In this document: positions 22,728 to 30,253 of the stretch, in pieces | How positions within the stretch are numbered: position 1 is the first letter of the stretch | How the letters are laid out: each line of letters starts with the position of its first letter | NCBI GenBank assembly: GCA_015232935.1 | Contig: JADFYT010000006.1 | Coordinates: 1-30,253, forward strand | Direction: 5' to 3' | DNA from: Desulfamplus sp. | GTDB taxonomy: Bacteria; Desulfobacterota; Desulfobacteria; Desulfobacterales; Desulfobacteraceae | DNA: 30,253 bases | Notes under the pieces: model-generated | Database searches by the model: none | Seen by the model: only the letters and a program-made list of their open reading frames with translations | Told to the model about the DNA's origin: nothing | Made by a program: the position numbers and the translations under genes

Positions 22728-24068
22728 ATGAAAACGTCAATCAGAAAACAGCCATACATGAACAAATCAATCTTTATAACAGCTCTGTCCATACTTATAC
22801 CTGCTCTATCCATGCTGTGTGCAACCAGTGCTTTTGCCGGGGATGAGGCAATAAACTCAGGAGATACCGCCTGGATCATTGTGGCAACCGCATTGGTAAT
22901 GGTCATGACCCCGGCAGGCCTTGCCCTGTTTTACGGCGGCATGTCCCGCTATAAAAATCTGCTCAACACATATGCCATGACATTTATGGCGTACTGTGTT
23001 GGCAGTATTGTCTGGGTAATCTGGGGATATACCATGGCTTTTGGCCCTGACAAGGCAGGAATAATAGGAGGTTTTGATCATATACTTCTTTCCGGAATCA
23101 CTCCCGCCGGTATAACCGGAACAATCCCCACCCTGGTTTTTGTGCTGTTTCAGATGACTTTTGCATGTATTACCGGTGCTTTGGTTCTGGGGGCAGTTGT
23201 GGATAGAATCAAATTTTCATCATGGATAGTCTTTATCGTTCTCTGGATAACTGTTGTATATTGCCCTGTTGCCCACTGGGTCTGGGGAGGTGGATGGATG
23301 GCTGCAATGGGTGCTCTGGATTATGCCGGTGGCAATGTAGTTCATATAAATGCAGGTGTTGCGGGGCTTGTGCTTGCCCTTGTTCTTGGCAAGAGAGTGG
23401 GTTATGGCAAAGAGGCGATGTTTCCCTCAAGCATTGCACTGACAGCACTTGGAGCTGGACTCTTGTGGTTTGGCTGGTTTGGTTTTAACGCGGGGAGCAG
23501 GCTTGCCGCTGACGGAGTCGCAGCATCAGCATTTCTTGTAACCAACACAGCTGCTGCTGCCGGCGGCATTGCCTGGATGGTTATTGAATGGTATCACACA
23601 AAAAGGCCAACGCTTCTTGGAATTGCATCAGGTGTTGTGGCAGGCCTTGTGGCAATCACACCCGCGTCAGGTTTTGTTAACCTGCCCTCCTCAATCATAA
23701 TTGGATTTGTCGCCGGAATTATAGGTTTTCTGAGCGTCTCTATTTTAAAGAAAAAAATGGGATATGATGACTCTCTTGATGCTTTTGGTGTTCATGGCAT
23801 ATGCGGAATATGGGGTGCTATAGCAACAGGGATTTTTGCCGATCCATCCATTACCGAAGGAGTTGCAGGAGCACTCTACGGAAATCCGGGTCAGGTATGG
23901 ACGCAGTTTGTATCAGTGGTTGCTACTGCTGCCTACAGTGCGGTTGCAACATTGATTGTAGTCTATATAACCCGTGCCGTAACATCAGGTCTGAGGGTGG
24001 ATAAAGAGGAGGAGATAACAGGTCTTGACAGCTCCATTCACGGAGAAAGGGCTTTTGAGATATTCTAA
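22728..24068 (+). CDS. amtB: Ammonium transporter
   Basis: A 446-residue Amt family protein. A cleavable signal peptide ends near AFA (about residue 38), followed by some eleven membrane helices. Family segments include VMTPAGLALFYGGMSR, the first pore His in CPVAHWVWGGGW, WFGWFGFNAGS, and the second pore His in DAFGVHGICGIWG. It imports ammonium for assimilation. AAGGAG lies 6 nt before the ATG. No glnB/glnK gene is adjacent, although amtB is commonly paired with one. The sigma-54 promoter implies induction under nitrogen limitation. Repeat D and a terminator formed by repeat A follow it. Confidence 0.95.
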   Translation: MKTSIRKQPYMNKSIFITALSILIPALSMLCATSAFAGDEAINSGDTAWIIVATALVMVMTPAGLALFYGGMSRYKNLLNTYAMTFMAYCVGSIVWVIWGYTMAFGPDKAGIIGGFDHILLSGITPAGITGTIPTLVFVLFQMTFACITGALVLGAVVDRIKFSSWIVFIVLWITVVYCPVAHWVWGGGWMAAMGALDYAGGNVVHINAGVAGLVLALVLGKRVGYGKEAMFPSSIALTALGAGLLWFGWFGFNAGSRLAADGVAASAFLVTNTAAAAGGIAWMVIEWYHTKRPTLLGIASGVVAGLVAITPASGFVNLPSSIIIGFVAGIIGFLSVSILKKKMGYDDSLDAFGVHGICGIWGAIATGIFADPSITEGVAGALYGNPGQVWTQFVSVVATAAYSAVATLIVVYITRAVTSGLRVDKEEEITGLDSSIHGERAFEIF

Positions 24069-24158
24069 TAACCGGCACGGCCGGAGCGGGGTATTGGCTC
24101 TCGGCCACAACGAAGAATGAAAGTCATATAATCAAGGCTATTTTAAGAGATTTTCACG
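24067..24158 (-). repeat. Dispersed repeat family D, copy 2
   Basis: Reverse complement of 11441-11535; the GC-rich core (about 24068-24114, ending CGGCCACAACGAA) differs from copy 1 at one position. It begins at the amtB stop codon. The two copies form a 12.6-kb inverted pair. Confidence 0.8.
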
Positions 24159-24167
24159 TAAAAGCTT

Positions 24168-24207
24168 ATTGCAGCAAAACTGCTTATGTTCTGCTGCAAT
24201 TCTTTTT
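24168..24207 (+). terminator. amtB terminator built from repeat A
   Basis: ATTGCAGCA (24168-24176) and TGCTGCAAT (24192-24200) are perfect arms, followed by TCTTTTT. The loop contains ACTGCTTATGTTC, a recognisable part of repeat family A. It also lies just past the speB stop on the other strand, but its - strand tail is not T-rich enough to be convincing there. Confidence 0.65.
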
Positions 24208-24218
24208 GCCTAATATGT

Positions 24219-25241
24219 TTATCTGCGGCTGAGCCTCTTGACCATTCCCATCACGGAATAGGCAAGTTGTGCAGCCGCAAAATCCGAGGCATGGTCGCCT
24301 TTAACAGGTGCAAGCTCAACTACATCAAACCCGACAACCTCTCTTCCTTTAATGACGCATTCAAGCAGGGTAAGTGTATCATGCCAGCCGATACCACCAG
24401 GAACAGGGGTACCGGTTGCTCTGATTACAGATGGATCAAGCCCGTCAACATCCAGAGTAATGTAAATTTTCAGGGGAAATCCGGCTGGAAGAAAACTGTC
24501 AGGAAAGATTCCTTTGAGATAGATATCCCGTGCATCAATATACGGGATCTTGTTTTCGCTCCTGAAAATGACCTCTTCATGAGAAATCGCACGCACACCA
24601 ATCTGAAACAGAGGAATGCCAAGATCTTCCACAGCTCTGCGCATGACACAGGCGTGACTTAAACGGCTGCCTTCATAGCTGTCTCTCAAGTCAGCATGAG
24701 CATCAATCTGAATAATGCCAAATGGTGCATTTGCAGTATTCACGGAAGATTGAACCGCAATTGTGCCGGAGGGTTCGATTGGAATAGTACCGGAGTCCCC
24801 GGCAGGACTCTTGCAGGAAGGATCAATATGAACAGTGCCTGAAGTGTAGATCAAATGTTTTTTGATTGCCCGAAGAGCACCAAGAGTAACAGTGTGTTCT
24901 CCACCAAGCAGAACCGGAACAGCACTGACTGGAATATTGTTAACTGTCACGGGTTTGAATTCGAGTGTTCTTGCTACTCTCTCTTCAATACGCTCAAGAA
25001 CAGCTTCGGGCTCACCACTACAATCAACCGGATCGGTTGTGTAAATACCGCAATCATGGATAACAGCAAAACCCTGGGAGTTATCCCAGGCCTCAAGCTG
25101 ATTTGAGGCTTCAAGAATTGCATGAGGCCCTGCTGATGTTCCTCCTCCATAAGAGACAGAGGATTCCATTGGCACTGGAATTACATGAAAAAGAGAATGT
25201 TCTTCTCTGTACTCAATCAATTCAGGTTCTATAAATCTCAA
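24219..25241 (-). CDS. speB: Agmatinase (ureohydrolase) with repeat insertion
   Basis: A 340-residue ureohydrolase that converts agmatine to putrescine and urea. The binuclear manganese site is visible: His in GGEHTVTLG, DAHAD, and DVDGLDP; the Glu of VVELAPVKGD closes the site. Residues about 134-165, between the GGEH helix and the IIQIDAHAD strand, are an insertion made of four 24-bp units. The start is TTG at 25241, weakly supported by GAGGG 11 nt upstream. It is the last gene of the polyamine cluster; arginase or guanidinobutyrase activity cannot be excluded by sequence alone, but the speA neighbour favours agmatine. Confidence 0.88.
   Translation of the reverse strand: MRFIEPELIEYREEHSLFHVIPVPMESSVSYGGGTSAGPHAILEASNQLEAWDNSQGFAVIHDCGIYTTDPVDCSGEPEAVLERIEERVARTLEFKPVTVNNIPVSAVPVLLGGEHTVTLGALRAIKKHLIYTSGTVHIDPSCKSPAGDSGTIPIEPSGTIAVQSSVNTANAPFGIIQIDAHADLRDSYEGSRLSHACVMRRAVEDLGIPLFQIGVRAISHEEVIFRSENKIPYIDARDIYLKGIFPDSFLPAGFPLKIYITLDVDGLDPSVIRATGTPVPGGIGWHDTLTLLECVIKGREVVGFDVVELAPVKGDHASDFAAAQLAYSVMGMVKRLSRR
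24747..24842 (-). repeat. 24-bp tandem repeat, four units, inside speB
   Basis: Units on the + strand at 24747-24770, 24771-24794, 24795-24818 and 24819-24842, each ending in RYGCCKGA or a close variant (the third is most diverged). They encode octapeptides SGTVHIDP, SCKSPAGD, SGTIPIEP and SGTIAVQS. Confidence 0.7.
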
Positions 25242-25261
25242 TTATTTATATTCCCTCTAAA

Positions 25262-25334
25262 CTGGCATGGCCGTTTTTTTTTGTACGGCCACCCCGAATC
25301 ATGAAAATCAGAATCTATTTTCATGGTAAAATAT
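25262..25334 (+). repeat. Dispersed repeat family C, copy 4
   Basis: GGCCGT (25269-25274) pairs with ACGGCC (25285-25290) across a T-rich loop; then CACCCCGAATCATGAAAATC; then ATGAAAAT (25301-25308) pairs with ATTTTCAT (25317-25324). The most complete copy in the window, between nspC and speB. Confidence 0.7.
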
Positions 25335-25358
25335 CTGACAATGCACGGCTATACCAGC

Positions 25359-26795
25359 TTATGACAACCTGCCTTTAAAGTCAGAATAGTCAAATGTTCT
25401 GACTATCTCCACCTTTATATGATCCTTTCTCTCCGGAGTGTCATTTTTCAGGGTGTCATTTTTTCCTGCCAAAACATCATCTTTTTTCACCAGAGCGATA
25501 GATGGCAACCTGACTCCATTAAATGTATTTGTTTTTACCATGGAGTATATGGCCATATCGGTAAAAACGAGTCTGTCTCCAATATCAAGAGGCTCATCAA
25601 AAGAATATTCTCCGGCAACATCTCCGGCAAGGCAGGATACTCCTCCTATTCTGTAGATATATTTCTTCGCCGCTCTTTGTGACCCTGCCGTTGTTTCTGG
25701 AAAATCCTCCGGATTCTCAGAATGCAAAATATAGGGGCGATAGGGCATCTCCAGAACATCCGGCATATGGGCAGGAACGCAAGCATCCATTATGGCAATA
25801 TCAATACCACTTCTGGTAGCTGACTCAGCAGCAACACCAGAATCTCCAACAACACCGGAACCACCAACAATATCAGAACCAGTAACAACATCAGAACCAG
25901 TAACAACATCAGAACCAGTAACAACATCAGAACCACCAACAATATCCGAATCTGTGATGATATCAAGTACAGTTGCCACAAGATATCCGGCATTGAGTGC
26001 TACTGCCTCTCCTGGTTCAAGATAGACCTGCACACCCCATTTCTGTTGAAAATCATTGATTATATTTTCAAGAAGCCTGATATTGTAACCAGGCCTTGTA
26101 ATGTGGTGTCCACCACCAAAGTTGATATATTTCATTTTTGAAATATATTCTCCAAAGCGTGACTCCACAGCCTTAACGGTTCTTTGCAGGCAATCAGAAT
26201 CCTGTTCACAAAGGTTGTGCCAGTGCAGCCCTGCGATACCGTCAAGAAGATCCTCCCTGAAATGTGCCAGTTTCACGCCAAGCCTGGAGCCAGGAGCACA
26301 TGGATCATAAATTGGAACAGCACCTTCCGAATGCTCGGGATTTATGCGGATACCAAAGTCAATCTGTCTTCCAGTCCCTGCAACTCTCTTTTGTACAATC
26401 GGCCTGAAACGTTCTAATTGACCAAAGGAGTTAAATACAAGGTGATCTGTAGTTTCACAAAGATCAAGTATATCATTCTCGGAATATGCCGCAGCAAAGG
26501 TGTGAACCTCTTTTTGAAACTCCTCCCTGCCAAGCCTTGCCTCATCAGGAGAGCTTGCACATATACCGTCCAGGCAACCTCTGATAAGAGGAAAGACTCT
26601 GAACATGGAGAAGCATTTGAGTGCAAGAAGTATCTTGCAGCCTGTGTGCTCCTTTACTGATGAGAGTATCTCAAGATTGTGCCAGAGCAGATTTTCATCA
26701 ACAACAAAGCAAGGGGTTTTTATCTCTTCAGGGTTAAAATTCAGGGTGCTGTATTTCATACGCAAAACTTTTAAATTCCTGTCAGTTCCAAACAA
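25359..26795 (-). CDS. nspC: Carboxynorspermidine/carboxyspermidine decarboxylase with hexapeptide array
   Basis: A 478-residue PLP enzyme of the alanine-racemase-fold decarboxylase family that converts carboxyspermidine to spermidine (or the nor- form). LLALKCFS has the PLP Lys (Lys60); HNLCEQ, NFGGGHHIT, YLEPGEA and MDACVPAHMPDVLEMPYRP are family hallmarks. Usual length is about 370-400; the excess comes mainly from residues about 275-322, an array of SDVVTG-type hexapeptides at a strand turn before the active-site MDAC segment, and from a polar insertion near the C-terminus. The TTG at 26795 has AGGAG 8 nt upstream; ATG at 26759 lacks one. The ribosome binding site lies in a hairpin. Confidence 0.9.
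   Translation of the reverse strand: MFGTDRNLKVLRMKYSTLNFNPEEIKTPCFVVDENLLWHNLEILSSVKEHTGCKILLALKCFSMFRVFPLIRGCLDGICASSPDEARLGREEFQKEVHTFAAAYSENDILDLCETTDHLVFNSFGQLERFRPIVQKRVAGTGRQIDFGIRINPEHSEGAVPIYDPCAPGSRLGVKLAHFREDLLDGIAGLHWHNLCEQDSDCLQRTVKAVESRFGEYISKMKYINFGGGHHITRPGYNIRLLENIINDFQQKWGVQVYLEPGEAVALNAGYLVATVLDIITDSDIVGGSDVVTGSDVVTGSDVVTGSDIVGGSGVVGDSGVAAESATRSGIDIAIMDACVPAHMPDVLEMPYRPYILHSENPEDFPETTAGSQRAAKKYIYRIGGVSCLAGDVAGEYSFDEPLDIGDRLVFTDMAIYSMVKTNTFNGVRLPSIALVKKDDVLAGKNDTLKNDTPERKDHIKVEIVRTFDYSDFKGRLS
25831..25974 (-). repeat. 18-bp tandem repeat, about eight units, inside nspC
   Basis: Eight consecutive 18-bp units on the + strand; those at 25885-25902 and 25903-25920 are identical (ACAACATCAGAACCAGTA), with increasing divergence toward both ends. 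The coding strand gives SDVVTG and SDIVGG hexapeptides. Such a gradient is typical of expansion by slippage or unequal exchange. Confidence 0.9.
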
Positions 26796-26801
26796 CTTTG
26801 A

Positions 26802-26833
26802 ATCTCCTGTCTATTCGCTGTCAAACAGGAGAT
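26802..26833 (-). promoter_or_regulatory. Hairpin covering the nspC ribosome binding site
   Basis: In the transcript ATCTCCTGT (26833-26825 region) pairs perfectly over 9 bp with ACAGGAGAT (26810-26802), leaving a 14-nt loop. The AGGAG used for the TTG start at 26795 lies in the second arm, so the fold would hide it from ribosomes. Confidence 0.6.
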
Positions 26834-26886
26834 ATTGATTTTCTGATTTTCTTCAAAAGTCACTCTTTCAAGGGCAAAGAGGGTTT

Positions 26887-28080
26887 CTACTCAATCTCCA
26901 TAACCTTCCAGGGAAGGCCATGCTTGTCAAGAGCCGCCATAAATGGGTCAGGATCAAACTGCTCCATATTCCATACTCCGGATGCATGCCATTTTTTCTG
27001 GAGCATCATCATGGCACCAATCATGGCAGGTACACCGGTTGTATAGGAGATAGCCTGGGATCCGACCTCTTCATAGGCAGCTTCATGGCTGCATATGTTA
27101 TAGATAAAAATGGTTTTGCTCTTGCCATCCTTGACTCCCTTCATCAGGCAGCCGATGCATGTGCGTCCCTGTGTAAGCGGGCCCAAAGATGCAGGTTCCG
27201 GCAGAACAGCCTTCAGGAACTCTATAGGAATAATCTTGTCGCCCTTGTATTCCACAGGGTCAATACGTGTCATGCCTACATTTTCCAGAACCCGCAGATG
27301 GGTCAGATACTGTTCTGAAAAGGTCATCCAGAACCTTGCTCTTTTCAAGCCCTTGAGATTCAGAACCAATGATTCAAGCTCTTCATGATATAAGAGATAA
27401 CATTTTTTTTCACCTATGCCTTCAGGGAAATTATAGTTCATGGACCATGAGAGCGGGTCTGTTTCGATCCAATCTCCATGATCCCAGAATCTGCCTCTTT
27501 GAGTAATTTCACGGATATTGATCTCAGGGTTAAAATTGGTGGCGAAATGCTGGCCATGGCTTCCGGCATTGCAATCAATTATATCTAATTCATGTATTTC
27601 ATCAAACTTATGTTTCTGTGCCCATGCACAAAAGACATTGGTTACTCCAGGATCAAATCCTGATCCCAATAAGGCCATAATCCCCTTTTCTTTAAATTTT
27701 TCCTGATATGCCCACTGCCATTTGTACTCAAATTTTGCCACATCTTTGGGTTCATAATTTGCAGTGTCAAGATAATCAACTCCTGTGGCAAGACAGGCAT
27801 CCATAATTGGAAGATCCTGGTAGGGAAGTGCAAGATTGACTACAATATCAGGCCCTGTTTTTTTAATGAAAGAGATCGTCTCCTCCACATTATCTGCATC
27901 AAGGCTTGCCGTCGCGACATTGACTCCACTTCGTTTCAACACATCCTGTGCAATGGCATCACATTTTGATTTTGTCCGGCTTGCCAGAATAATTTCTGAA
28001 AAAACTTCCGGGATCTGTGCACATTTATGGGTCGTGACACTTCCGACCCCACCTGCTCCAATGATCAGAATTTTAGACAT
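26887..28080 (-). CDS. Carboxynorspermidine/carboxyspermidine dehydrogenase, saccharopine dehydrogenase family
   Basis: A 397-residue NAD(P)H enzyme with the N-terminal Rossmann motif ILIIGAGGVGSVTTHKCAQ. It condenses putrescine (or diaminopropane) with aspartate semialdehyde and reduces the product to carboxyspermidine (or the nor- form). LGSGFDPGVTNVF and TGVPAMIGAMMM are typical of this Lys9-like group. Saccharopine dehydrogenase itself is the alternative, but the nspC neighbour settles the choice in practice. The ATG at 28080 is chosen for GGAG 9 nt upstream rather than the upstream frame start at 28107. Element E lies between it and speA. Confidence 0.9.
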   Translation of the reverse strand: MSKILIIGAGGVGSVTTHKCAQIPEVFSEIILASRTKSKCDAIAQDVLKRSGVNVATASLDADNVEETISFIKKTGPDIVVNLALPYQDLPIMDACLATGVDYLDTANYEPKDVAKFEYKWQWAYQEKFKEKGIMALLGSGFDPGVTNVFCAWAQKHKFDEIHELDIIDCNAGSHGQHFATNFNPEINIREITQRGRFWDHGDWIETDPLSWSMNYNFPEGIGEKKCYLLYHEELESLVLNLKGLKRARFWMTFSEQYLTHLRVLENVGMTRIDPVEYKGDKIIPIEFLKAVLPEPASLGPLTQGRTCIGCLMKGVKDGKSKTIFIYNICSHEAAYEEVGSQAISYTTGVPAMIGAMMMLQKKWHASGVWNMEQFDPDPFMAALDKHGLPWKVMEIE

Positions 28081-28149
28081 TTTTCTTCTCCATCTTCTAA
28101 AAACCAAAAGGAAAAACCATCCATATATAGTTTTTAATTTATCAATTTC

Positions 28150-28261
28150 AAATATGATGACCTCGTAAAAAGTCAGTTTGCGAAATATGCGTCCAATAAC
28201 ATCAGAGGGTTATTACATAAAAAAACTCCGATTCCTGACTTTTTACGGGAACATAAAATAT
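28150..28261. mobile_element. MITE-like element, family E, copy 2
   Basis: CGTAAAAAGTCAG (28164-28176) and CTGACTTTTTACG (28235-28247) are perfect 13-bp inverted arms; pairing extends imperfectly to about 20 bp. AAATAT occurs on both sides (28150-28155, 28256-28261) as a weak candidate duplication. The left end (GATGACCTCGTAAAAAGTCA) matches the right end of copy 1 read in reverse. It fills the speA to dehydrogenase spacer. Confidence 0.6.
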
Positions 28262-28266
28262 ACAGA

Positions 28267-30180
28267 CTACCTTTCAAAATAGGTGTATCCGCGAAGCCCC
28301 ATCTCATATGCTTCCATGATCTCCCTTCGCTCCTGGGCAGATATGTTGCCCTTGCGTACCGCTCTTTCCGCAATTTTTCGGAAACGCACAAGAAGTCTTT
28401 TAGGGTCATATTCCACATATGATAGAATGTCTGAAACAGTGTCCCCCTCAAGCTCTCCGACAAACTCGTACTCCCCCTCTTCAAGCACTCTGACTGTAAC
28501 AATGTTGGTATCGCCAAGAAGGTTGTGAAGATCTCCAAGAGTTTCCTGGTATGCTCCTACAAGAAAAGCACCAAGGTAATACTCATCAGATGCCTTGAAA
28601 TCATGCAAAGGAAGATAGTGCTTTATGCCGTGGCGATCAATGAAGCGGTCAATCTTGCCGTCACAGTCACATGTTATGTCCGCGATTATTGCATTTCTGT
28701 TAGGCTCTTCATTAAGCCTGTGGATCGGCATTACAGGAAACATCTGATCAATTGCCCATGCATCGGGAAGTGACTGGAATACGCTGAAATTGCAATAATA
28801 TATATCAGACAGAGCCTGGTCAATGTCAGATATTTCAGGGGTGACATGCTTGAGACCCTTGGAGATCCTTGCAATTTCATTGATGGTGTTCCAGAATATT
28901 TTTTCCGCCAGGGAGCGCTGTCTCAAGGTTATCTTTCCATGATTGAAAAGCTGACGAGCCTCGTCCCTGTAGTAGATAATGTCATTAAAACACTCCTGAA
29001 TATTGCGTACTGTCAGAGAGTTGAGCGAATCAAACATATATTTTATCTGGGAAGGACAACCTTCGGGAAGCGTATCAGGAAGAGCTTCCGGCTGAAAACG
29101 GGTGACATCCAGGACATTGAACAAAAGCATGGAATAGTAGGCCACAAGAGCCCTTCCAGATTCTGTTATAATAGTGGGATGCTCAATACCCACCTCATCC
29201 AGGGAGGTCATGACAGCTTCAATTATATCTGTGCAGTATTCGTTGAGAGTATAATTGCGGCTGCTCAGAAAATTGGACTGTGAACCATCGTAGTCAACGG
29301 CAAGTCCTCCACCCAGATCCAGGTATTTTACATTGGCACCCTCCATGGCAAGACCGGCATATACCCGACAAGCCTCATTAACAGCTGTCCTGATCTCCCT
29401 TATGTTGGAGATCTGGGAGCCAAGATGGTAATGAACCATCTGAAGACAGTCAAGCATCCCCTCTTTTGCGAGAAGATCCACAGCCTCGATGATCTGGGTG
29501 GTGTTAAGGCCAAAGATGCTTCTTTCTCCACCAGACTCTCCCCAATGGCCTCCCGCCTGGGTGGCAAGTTTGATCCTCACTCCCAAAATAGGGGTTGCGC
29601 CAAGTATCCTTGAGCGTTCAATAATAAGGGGCAGTTCGCTTGGCATCTCCAAAACAAGAATGCACTTGTATCCTATCTTGGTGGCATAAAGACCAAGATC
29701 GATAAACTCCTGATCCTTATATCCATTACATATCAAAGGTGCCTGTGTATCAGAGAGCATTCCCATGGCAGCAATCAGTTCTGCCTTGCTGCCGGCTTCA
29801 AGACCGTGGTGATATTTGGAGCCGTAAAGGGTTATCCCCTCAATAACCTGTTGCTGCTGGTTTACCTTGATTGGATAAGCACCTGTGAATGTCCCTTTGT
29901 AATCAAGCTCTTTCATTGCATAAAGAAAACTTTCGTTAAGCTCGGCAATCTGTGAGTCAAGTATATTTTCAACACGAATCAGCACAGGCATCCCGAGACC
30001 TCGGTCTTCGATACCTGCAACGATTTCTCTTATGCTGACTGCACGATTTACGGCTCCTGGTGATGGCATTACCATCAGATCCCCGTTTTCAGCGACACTG
30101 AAATATCCCCCACCCCACTCGTTAATGCCGTAAAGGTCTGTCGATTTTGTTATATTCCACCGTTCAAGGCTATTGTTCAC
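28267..30180 (-). CDS. speA: Biosynthetic arginine decarboxylase
   Basis: A 637-residue PLP enzyme that makes agmatine from arginine. YPIKVNQQQQ holds the PLP Lys (about residue 105), GLEAGSKAEL, HYHLGSQISNIREI and YLDLGGGLAVDYDGS follow in order, and the C-terminal part is the long SpeA-type helical and barrel region. The start is taken as GTG at 30180: AGGAG (30193-30189) and a T8 spacer precede it, and WNITKSTDLYGINEWG then sits where SpeA proteins begin. An in-frame ATG at 30225 has no ribosome binding site and would read through that site. First gene of the polyamine cluster in this window; its promoter lies at or beyond the window edge. Confidence 0.93.
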   Translation of the reverse strand: MNNSLERWNITKSTDLYGINEWGGGYFSVAENGDLMVMPSPGAVNRAVSIREIVAGIEDRGLGMPVLIRVENILDSQIAELNESFLYAMKELDYKGTFTGAYPIKVNQQQQVIEGITLYGSKYHHGLEAGSKAELIAAMGMLSDTQAPLICNGYKDQEFIDLGLYATKIGYKCILVLEMPSELPLIIERSRILGATPILGVRIKLATQAGGHWGESGGERSIFGLNTTQIIEAVDLLAKEGMLDCLQMVHYHLGSQISNIREIRTAVNEACRVYAGLAMEGANVKYLDLGGGLAVDYDGSQSNFLSSRNYTLNEYCTDIIEAVMTSLDEVGIEHPTIITESGRALVAYYSMLLFNVLDVTRFQPEALPDTLPEGCPSQIKYMFDSLNSLTVRNIQECFNDIIYYRDEARQLFNHGKITLRQRSLAEKIFWNTINEIARISKGLKHVTPEISDIDQALSDIYYCNFSVFQSLPDAWAIDQMFPVMPIHRLNEEPNRNAIIADITCDCDGKIDRFIDRHGIKHYLPLHDFKASDEYYLGAFLVGAYQETLGDLHNLLGDTNIVTVRVLEEGEYEFVGELEGDTVSDILSYVEYDPKRLLVRFRKIAERAVRKGNISAQERREIMEAYEMGLRGYTYFER

Positions 30181-30253
30181 AAAAAAAACTCCTGTATTTA
30201 TTGGTCCGCATAGATAATCAAACATTCATGGCGATAGTTAATCAATCATCTAC

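Noticed and set aside
25790..26025. Repetitive open frames on both strands over the nspC array
   Set aside because: They are shadows of the 18-bp repeat inside nspC, which has a full set of family motifs in its own frame.
28173..28538. 121-codon open frame overlapping the speA end and element E
   Set aside because: Lies in another frame of speA and of the inverted repeat, without a credible start.

Overview
The window looks like chromosomal DNA of a sulfate-reducer-type deltaproteobacterium (Desulfobacterota, probably Desulfobacteraceae-like). This is inferred from the gene set, from a C-terminal CxxC module typical of signalling proteins in that group, from RpmB of the four-cysteine type, from MutL of the endonuclease type, and from moderate GC with AT-rich spacers. 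No tRNA, rRNA, CRISPR array, prophage or full insertion sequence was seen.

Layout. (1) 291-2146, + strand: a PilZ-domain protein and tilS. (2) 2170-4479, - strand: trxA-trxB, closed by a clear terminator, then bamD and rpmB. (3) 4857-11755, + strand: purN; an acidic hypothetical protein with argS and a SPOR-domain protein in a tight operon; gatC-gatA without gatB; and a 59-residue conserved-looking protein. (4) 11856-14120: mutL, convergent with a porin-like outer-membrane protein (14251-15462) across a bidirectional terminator. (5) A Smr-domain protein diverges from an RNase II family exonuclease. (6) 19058-22210, - strand: fumC, a small membrane protein with a zinc-ribbon-like tail, and an AcuI/YhdH-type reductase. 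(7) amtB on the + strand with a near-consensus sigma-54 promoter. (8) 24219-30180, - strand: speA, a saccharopine-dehydrogenase-like carboxy(nor)spermidine dehydrogenase, nspC and speB. Together these four encode arginine to agmatine to putrescine to carboxyspermidine to spermidine, the route that does not use S-adenosylmethionine decarboxylase.

The genes are mostly housekeeping. The unusual content is between and inside them. At least five families of short dispersed repeats (called A to E here) fill the spacers. Two families have terminal inverted repeats and target-site-like flanking duplications, and one copy of B sits inside a copy of C, so that removing it rebuilds C. Some copies have taken on roles: one is the probable amtB terminator, one carries the gatC ribosome binding site, one lies inside mutL. 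In addition, tilS, mutL, nspC and speB carry in-frame tandem repeats (18 to 27 bp units) at positions where their families normally have short loops or linkers, and purN and argS carry non-repetitive insertions. Several control elements can be read directly: sigma-70-like promoters for pilZ, trxA, the argS operon and the porin, a hairpin that covers the nspC ribosome binding site, and a T8 spacer between the speA ribosome binding site and a GTG start.
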